From Beta vulgaris subsp. vulgaris (taxonomy: Eukaryota > Streptophyta > Magnoliopsida > Caryophyllales > Amaranthaceae), in assembly GCF_026745355.1 (NCBI RefSeq), contig NC_079204.1, positions 54,270,532 to 54,334,531 of the forward strand: 64,000 nt of DNA, written 5' to 3'. Position numbers and translations under genes: made by a program. Under the pieces are notes generated by a model. The model did no database searches. It saw only the letters and a list, made by a program, of their open reading frames with translations, and was not told the DNA's origin. This document shows, piece after piece, positions 58,320 to 64,000 of this stretch (position 1 is the first letter of the stretch; each line of letters opens with the position of its first letter).

Positions 58320-59615
58320 GTCTGTTTTTGGATAGACGGTCTCACGTTACTATTAACGTAAAAATTGAGACCGTTTATGCCATGCTGACATTACGCGAGT
58401 GTATCAGCAATAGAATTAGCTATGCACTTGCACCTATTAGTTATGGCAGCATTAAATTATTTATGGGTAAATTAGTTAAGCGCTGAAATATATAAGTTAA
58501 ACGCTGAAGTATATTAGTTAAGCGCTGAATGATATTAGTTATATCATAAAAATCAGATTATAATGCATTTTATTGGCCATAATTTCAGTATCACGCATAA
58601 ATAATTCTCTCTCAAGAAAATTAATGCACTAATTCTCTCTTTCTTAAATAACTATTGCATTTTTGCATTAGTTATGCGAACCTCAATTAACCAATGCAAA
58701 ACATGTTTACTAATGCATACATAAATAAAACTAATGACCACCCATACAATCATTGTTTAATTATTCATAAGCTATAATTATAATCTTTCAGTTATTTTCT
58801 AGACTAAAACTATTAGCCATAAAACCGAAACTAAAAAAACAAGAAGTCACAACTAATGTAAAAAACAATAATAACTAAATACCAAAATATCATAACTATT
58901 TATCAGAAAACAATAACTAATAGCCAGAATCACACTATCAACCATAAAACCATAATTATTAACCAAAATTAATAACTAATAACCTAAAAATCATAACTAT
59001 ATATCCGAATTTCATAACTATTAAGCAAAAGCTAGAATTAGAAAACCATAATTAAGAGCCAAAAATATGTAACTAATTATTAAAATTCCTTAACTAATTG
59101 GAAAATTATAACTATAACTTGAAAATGACAAAAATAAGAGAAAGAGGAGAGAAAACACCTCATGAATGTCGTCGGAATCAACAGTCCAGGGATCGTATGC
59201 ACCTTGAAAAACGCATGTCCAAGCTACGTCATCGATTACCTCTGGAACTTCCTCCGAATCCACGTCGACATGGTGGTCTACTTTGAACAAATGGTTACCA
59301 TGGACAAGAGGTTCGAGATCGTCGTCTCTAGGAGGTTTCTCTTGTTTGCTTCCGCCTCTTCGTTGCGGCACTTCTACAGTATTCAGGCCAAAAGTTCATA
59401 GAAGAGAACACCCTCACTGATCTCAACTCGAAGCCCACTCGCCGACATCACTAATGTAACTTCGCCGACAACCGACAACCACCTTGAGCCGCGCCTCCAT
59501 CTCTTTCCCCTACCCTGACGTCGCGCCTCCATCTCTCCCCCCCCCCCACCCTGGCGTTAAACTTGGGCGGTCTCACTTCAGTGTTAACGTGAGATCGTCT
59601 TTTATAAGATTTTGC
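58320..59615. mobile_element. Candidate MULE/Pack-MULE with AGACGGTCTCACGTTA ends
   Basis: ATAGACGGTCTCACGTTA at about 58335 and its complement TAACGTGAGATCGTCTTTTAT at about 59585 are inverted, 1.25 kb apart. No flanking duplication is clear. The interior has TTAGTTAAGCGCTGAA repeats (58470-58540), a long run of degenerate ACCATAACTATTA-type repeats (58780-59110), and a coding-like patch at 59110-59371. Confidence 0.4.
59110..59371 (-). pseudogene. Coding-like fragment within the 58320 element
   Basis: A minus-strand frame opens MPQRRGGSKQEKPPRD at 59371 and runs through an acidic stretch VDVDSEEVPEVIDDVAW to DDIHE, where CATGAG/GTGTTT could be a splice donor at about 59158. The opposite strand is also open, so strand is uncertain. 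GC content is higher than its surroundings. Family not recognised. Confidence 0.3.
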
Positions 59616-59770
59616 ATATGTTATTACAACTTGCACCTCATATACCTTGTTACAAATCTGGAGAAAGAGGGTAATTTTGGGGATTCATGAAAATATAAAA
59701 TTACTTGGTTGTATGGCACAAGATTTACATTTTACAGCGGTTGTGTTAGAAATTTATGTGTTTTTCCCTC

Positions 59771-60211
59771 GCAAATTAGATGGTAGGCACGAGTCTACCA
59801 TCTAAATGGTGTGCACCATTCAACACAATAACATTCTCAATGAACATACTAAGCAAAAGAACAACACATGAGACTCAGTGAACATCTAAATCAGCAATGA
59901 ACAATAAGAAAAAAATGAACATAGGACATATTTGATGAACAACCACTCAACCTAATGAATAAATAAAATTACACAGTGAACAAAAAATTATCTGCAATAA
60001 ACAAGCTAAGAAACATAAATATAAAGGTTAACAAAAGAGAATTGTCGAAATCTATATTCATTATAGAACAATTAATGTACATTAGTTTCACATGATTCAT
60101 TGAAAAGCAGTTCATGTACATTAGTTTCATGCGTTTTATGTTTTTTGGGCTACATTTTGGCCCGTAGCTACCATTAAAATGGTAGACACGAGTCCACCAT
60201 CTACCAATTGC
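59771..60211. mobile_element. Inverted-repeat transposon with terminal hairpins (about 440 bp)
   Basis: Each end carries its own small hairpin: AGATGGTAG (59778-59786) pairs with CTACCATCT (59795-59803), and similar words recur at 60165-60206. The two ends are also inverted relative to each other (AGATGGTAG-CACGAGTCTACC against GGTAGACACGAGTCCACC). TTTTCCCT flanks both sides (about 59762-59769 and 60212-60219). The centre repeats AATGAACA-type words. An 8-9-bp duplication fits hAT or MULE. Confidence 0.6.
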
Positions 60212-60266
60212 TTTTCCCTAAAGTTTTGCTTATGCTCTTTTGAAGTATCTTGATTTCCTTGTGCAG

Positions 60267-60910
60267 CTCAACCACTACTTAATGGATGAAATCAGAGAAA
60301 TTAACCAGAGACTCATTGAGACTGTGATGGAAGTAGAATTTGACTCTAATTCTTTTAATGGGACGATCATCAAGTGTACCTATAAACCTGTCTGCAATGA
60401 AAACTGTAACACATTTTTTGCTTCTATGGCATCAGTATGTCCTTTCTTTCTTCCTTTCCTCATGGCTGTGCATTCTTTTTATCATTTGAAACTCGCTCAT
60501 TATATCACTGTGTTCTTTTTTAACTTGCAGTTGGCAACACTTACAATCGAGTTTTTTTTGTTCCTTCATACTATCTCAATTCTCCTCCTAAAGTCTTAGA
60601 TAAGCTACCTGTTGCCTGTTGGATATTGGTGAGTGAATGCTCTGCTTTCTCTCTTTCTTTTTTCTTTCAGAACTCATGTTTGAATACTAAAATTTGTCTT
60701 TGTATTTCAGCGAAGAGACTAAAGATTTGGTGGAGAAAGCAAAATCAAAATTTGATCGTTGTGCTCGCGGCCTAATGTCATTAATGGTGATCTACAAGCA
60801 TGGGATGTAAGTGCTAGATCAGTTTTCTCAGATTTTACCCGCCCTCTTGGAGGGGAAGCAATCAGCTCCAAGTATGGAACCTGGGAGTGTATTTCTGCTG
60901 AAGTTGCACG
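60267..60910 (+). pseudogene. MED15-like Mediator subunit gene fragment, decayed
   Basis: Exon-like blocks at 60267-60434, 60531-60628 and 60711-~60910, each with AG and (for the first two) GT borders, read in changing frames as MDEIREINQRLIETVMEVEF, YYLNSPPKVLDKLPV, LVEKAKSKFDRCARGLM and WDVSARSVFSD...SSKYGTWECISAE. This matches, from memory, the C-terminal region of plant MED15 (the tail subunit of Mediator). The blocks do not join in one frame: the second block needs a frame change and the third opens onto a stop if spliced directly. The 5' nine-tenths of the gene is missing, and the transposon at 59771-60211 abuts the first block. Confidence 0.6.
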
Positions 60911-61855
60911 GATACGAGACACTGACATGGACACGGGACACGCAGACACAGGGAACACAAATTCTAAAAGTGAAAAGACGCAGGGCAACATTAGAGAACA
61001 CGATATTTAACAATTTTTGATAGTAAATTAGGCTATATTTTGAGAGATTTAGAGATATTGAAAGGAAAGAGTAAGATTGAGAGGGAAAACACAAAGTGTC
61101 CTGAAGTATCATAAACGCGAAATATTGATCCATAAAGAGTGTTCGTGCATCATAGAAATTTTTTGCAGCTTCATGATCAAAATTTTATGTGATATAGGAA
61201 AACAAAAGAAGTTAAAACATTGATCACTAAATGAAGTCAATCACTGTCGAGTTCTGACATGTTCGGCTTAAGTTTGAAGTCAACTTTTTGAAGTTCAAAG
61301 TCCAATCTCAAGTCCAAAGTTTTGAAAAATCTATTTTACGTGTAGACTAGGCTTGTAAAATATTTGAACTGGATTCAAAATCAAATTTTCAAATCTAAGA
61401 CATTTCGGTTCAGACTTGGACATGGCGAAATCTAATCTTTACACCTTACCCACATACCACGGTTTGTGGGAGTAAGATTGTAACACCTTGACAATTCAAC
61501 ACACATAGACCCACCTTGACGTTTACATGGAGATTGCTACATCTACTCACTAGGTAGACTACCCATTAGAAATAGACAATTAATAAATAAATAATTTTAC
61601 TGAGTTGGACTTCACTTATTATCAATGTCTATCTCTAATGGGTAGATTATCCAGTAAATGGACAAAGTTTTTCCCACGTTTGCATAGTTGTATACAGATG
61701 CCAGTCAGCCAATTAAGAAATAGTGACAGGTAGTTCAGTCAAATAAGGCGGCTTGTCAAACATGTTCTTGCTAATATCCCCTCGGCCAACTCTAACTTGA
61801 TTCTTCTATGCAACTTCCTCACTTGCAAATTAAAGTTGCAGTTATTACTTTCATC
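60911..61855. other. Gene-free stretch between the MED15 fragment and the GNAT gene
   Basis: CACTGACATGGACACGGGAC-type short repeats follow the pseudogene at about 60920-60955. Beyond that the sequence is AT-rich. ATGGGTAGATTATCCA and AGTAGACTACCCATTAGA at about 61635 and 61550 are a small inverted pair (both near CATCTAC / CTAATGGGTAG). No gene seen. Confidence 0.35.
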
Positions 61856-61930
61856 ATGTATATATATAATATGCGTTAATACAACACTAGAATCTCATTC
61901 AAAGATAAAATTTTGCTACAAAAACTAGAA
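61856..61930 (+). promoter_or_regulatory. Core promoter and 5' leader of the GNAT gene
   Basis: ATGTATATATATAATATG at 61857-61874 contains a strong TATA box about 60-70 bases before the ATG at 61931, leaving room for a 30-40-base leader. The in-frame TTG at 61913 is not a plausible start, so the ATG at 61931 is preferred. Confidence 0.55.
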
Positions 61931-62482
61931 ATGGCTAAGCAATATCCACAAGATGAGTCCCTCCTTTCACTTCGACCATTCGATCTCACTACTGATGTGG
62001 ATGATCTGATGGTTTGGGTGTCAGATAATCAAGTGGCACATTTCTGTAGTTGGGACACCTACACCTCTAAGGAACAAGCAATAGAGTACGTACACAATTT
62101 TGTCCTACAACATCCATATCACAGGGTAATATGCTTAAACAATAGGGCAATTGGTGCTATTTCTGTTACTTGTAATGCAGGAAATGATAAGTGTAGGGGA
62201 GAACTGGGGTATGTCCTGGCATCCCAGTATTGGGGCCGAGGGATTGCAACGTGGGCGGTGAAGGCGGTGGGTAGCGCGATCTTCGAGGAGAGGCCGGAGT
62301 TGGAGAGGCTTGAAGCTCTTGTGGATGTGGAGAATGTAGGATCACAAAGGGTTTTGGAGAAGGGTGGATTTTTGAAGGAGGGTGTCTTGAGAAAGTATTG
62401 TATTCAGAAAGGGAGGACTCGTGATATGGTTATGTTTAGTTTACTTTCTACTGATGCATCTACTCCCTCTGTCCCAATTTAG
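61931..62482 (+). CDS. GNAT-family N-acetyltransferase (RimJ/RimL type), 183 aa, C-terminus encoded by a MITE
   Basis: A single exon starting at ATG 61931. SLRPFDLTTDVDDLMVWVSD near the N-terminus and ELGYVLASQYWGRGIATWAV (residues 91-110) are the RimJ/RimL-like layout; YWGRGIA is the acetyl-CoA-binding Q/R-x-x-G-x-G/A loop. NVGSQRVLEKGGFLKEGVLR (136-155) is the typical motif B. It should transfer acetyl from acetyl-CoA to an amine; the substrate is not predictable. Residues 177-183 (S-T-P-S-V-P-I) and the TAG stop fall inside the left terminus of the Stowaway MITE at 62461, so the original end of the protein has been replaced or trimmed. A TATA box lies just upstream. Confidence 0.88.
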   Translation: MAKQYPQDESLLSLRPFDLTTDVDDLMVWVSDNQVAHFCSWDTYTSKEQAIEYVHNFVLQHPYHRVICLNNRAIGAISVTCNAGNDKCRGELGYVLASQYWGRGIATWAVKAVGSAIFEERPELERLEALVDVENVGSQRVLEKGGFLKEGVLRKYCIQKGRTRDMVMFSLLSTDASTPSVPI

Positions 62483-62721
62483 TTGTTACATTTGCTTTAC
62501 CACAGTTTACGAGATGCAACTTCAAGAACCAATATCTTGAGTTACATATATGAAAAAATTATAAAAATTATATATTTGGAAAATACAAATTGGAACGAAT
62601 CAAACAAGATCCAACATGACTATGTTTTTTCTTATATATATGGAGTAAAAGATAGTCAAAGTTATGACGTGAATAGTGCCTACGGTCAAAATGTAGCAAC
62701 TAAATTGGGACGGAAGGAGTA
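62461..62721. mobile_element. Stowaway MITE (about 261 bp) inserted at the GNAT 3' end
   Basis: TA CTCCCTCTGTCCCAATTTAG on the left and CTAAATTGGGACGGAAGGAG TA on the right are inverted repeats of about 30 bases with TA flanks. The core AACGAATCAAACAAGATCC is shared with other MITEs here. Its left terminus supplies the last seven codons and stop of the GNAT gene. A 79-codon frame across the element is not a gene. Confidence 0.88.
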
Positions 62722-62837
62722 ATTCTTAGTTATTCATAATTTTACTATCTTTTGTGATTTTATTTCTTTGGTGAGAGGTCATAATCATATATTGTATAAT
62801 GTTTTTATTGGGGTGCAATAAGGTGATATATGTAGTG

Positions 62838-63072
62838 TTGTCCCTCCATTTCAAAATATAAGGAACGCATAATGTTCGAGGTCGAATTTTGACCGTTAAT
62901 TATTCTAAATTTATATTGATAGAAATTTTTTAAAAAATAATGTTACTATAGTATTTTATTTTCAAGACGAATCCAACGGTATAATTTTATTTGTCATATT
63001 ACGAGAGATATTTGTGATCAAAGCAAATTTTCGTAAACTGTGAATGTCTTATATTTTGAAATAGAAGGAGTA
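62838..63072. mobile_element. Stowaway-like MITE (about 235 bp)
   Basis: GTCCCTCCATTTCAAAATATAAG at the left and CTTATATTTTGAAATAGAAGGAG TA at the right are inverted repeats. The left TA has been lost. Only about 115 bp downstream of the previous MITE. Confidence 0.7.
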
Positions 63073-63392
63073 ATGTGTAATATTAATATTATGCTTCAAT
63101 TAATATGAAAATAGCCTTGATCTAGAGCAAAAAGAAGGCCATTCATTAATGATTTAATGTTGTTACTTCTACCATCATAATCCATAGTTGTGCCTGTAAA
63201 ATTTCATTACAAGTTGCCATGCTAGAAAAAACCAAAGTCCCTTATGAATTATTATCAATAGTGAATGTTAGTTTTAGACTTTAACTAGTTCTTGTCTCGG
63301 GCCATACGTCCTAAATTATTTAATGACGTGTATTTGAAGTCTTCTAAAATAGAAATATGTCTTTAAATGACCCCCCAACAAGACCAATATGA

Positions 63393-63480
63393 GCATTGTA
63401 GTGTAGTTGGTTAGTGCATTAACATATCAAATGAGAGTTCATGTGTTCGAGTCTTGAAACACATTTTTATAGTTTAATGT
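63393..63480 (+). mobile_element. tRNA-like SINE head
   Basis: TAGTGTAGTTGGTTAGTGC (A-box-like, about 63400) and GTGTTCGAGTCTTGAAAC (B-box-like, about 63446) are spaced as in a tRNA gene. The acceptor arms do not pair well, and a T-rich tail follows, so it is a SINE head or tRNA relic and not a working tRNA. Confidence 0.5.
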
Positions 63481-63887
63481 TTCATTTGATTGTGTGGAGG
63501 AGGAGAGAGTACATGTGTTCGAATGACATTTGTTTGTCTTGGATTTTATAGATGGCTCATCTATCATCCATCAAAATTGAGTTTAATCAAGGGTCATGCT
63601 TGTGCAAGGAGTATTTAGTCACTTCTAGTTCTAGTAAGCTACAAATAATTTTCACTTACTAAAATTGATTTTTACTAATCAAAATTTAATATTTGAGCAA
63701 ATTGAAATTGACAATTAAACATTATTTTTCCAATTATGATCTAACCACGATGTGCTTTATACGTGTGTCCGACTTTTACACTCTTTTAAGGAGAAAATGA
63801 AGAGGAAAGGGTGGGAAAAGGAAAAATCTGACACACATTACAACATCGGTAGAAAAATCGTTATTGTAAAAAAAGACCTAGAAATCG

Positions 63888-64000
63888 TTTGTAATCTCCC
63901 ATAAATTTATGAATTTTATAAATATATTTTAATGTATGTATAGTTATTTATTAAATACATTTTAGTATTTAAATGATTTTATTTCTTCCAAGGTTGACTA
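63888..64000. repeat. Dispersed repeat, right copy (inverted partner at 232-345)
   Basis: Reverse complement of this block (GAAGAAATAAAATCATTTAA ... AAAATTCATAAATTTA) aligns with 232-345. It runs off the window, so its true length is unknown. Confidence 0.6.

Noticed and set aside
1..64000. CRISPR arrays, operons or bacterial systems
   Set aside because: The DNA is plant nuclear; the tandem arrays are MITE interiors and minisatellites without spacers.

Overview
The window is nuclear DNA from a flowering plant, most likely a eudicot. It is AT-rich, its genes carry many GT-AG introns, its protein families are land-plant types (CC-NB-LRR, CBP60, kinase-PP2C, EAR zinc finger), and the intergenic DNA is packed with MITEs, MULE-like elements, Helitrons, SINEs and old LINE and copia pieces. 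I cannot name the species from sequence alone.

Layout. 1-4.4 kb is repeat DNA: a copia-type LTR remnant, a LINE tail, a long hairpin and MITEs. 4.4-8.9 kb holds a short Helitron followed by a six-exon gene whose reading frame runs from a CBP60 (calmodulin-binding immune transcription factor) N-terminal half into the ARC2/LRR half of a resistance protein. 9-14.8 kb is transposon DNA, including a Pack-MULE-like element with a perfect 9-bp target duplication and a captured-looking open fragment, a Stowaway MITE and a Tourist MITE. 14.8-17.7 kb is a full-length CNL resistance gene with degenerate kinase-2 and MHD motifs. 17.7-23 kb is gene-poor, with a copia protease relic and nested Stowaway MITEs. 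23.2-36.4 kb (minus strand) is a complete 18-exon BMS1 gene (40S ribosome biogenesis GTPase, 1188 aa) that contains what reads as a U12-type AT-AC intron. 36.4-42.4 kb is repeat DNA with a 0.9-kb foldback MULE carrying telomere-like repeats. 42.5-50.4 kb (plus) is a complete 12-exon protein kinase/PP2C fusion gene (659 aa). 52.4 kb has a tRNA-derived SINE. 53.1-54.0 kb is a single-exon QALGGH zinc-finger gene ending in an EAR repressor motif. 54-60.2 kb is MITE and foldback DNA. 60.2-60.9 kb is a decayed fragment of a MED15-like Mediator gene. 61.9-62.5 kb is a GNAT acetyltransferase gene whose last seven codons and stop lie inside a MITE.

The genes do not form a pathway. BMS1, the kinase-PP2C gene, the zinc finger and the GNAT are ordinary single genes. 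The CBP60-LRR chimera and the CNL, about 6 kb apart, form a small resistance-gene neighbourhood. The strongest leads are the CBP60-LRR chimera, the AT-AC intron of BMS1, the MITE-supplied C-terminus of the GNAT and the Pack-MULE-like element. Exon structures were built by hand from splice sites, reading phase and remembered family sequence; total coding lengths of the three multi-exon genes are exact multiples of three.
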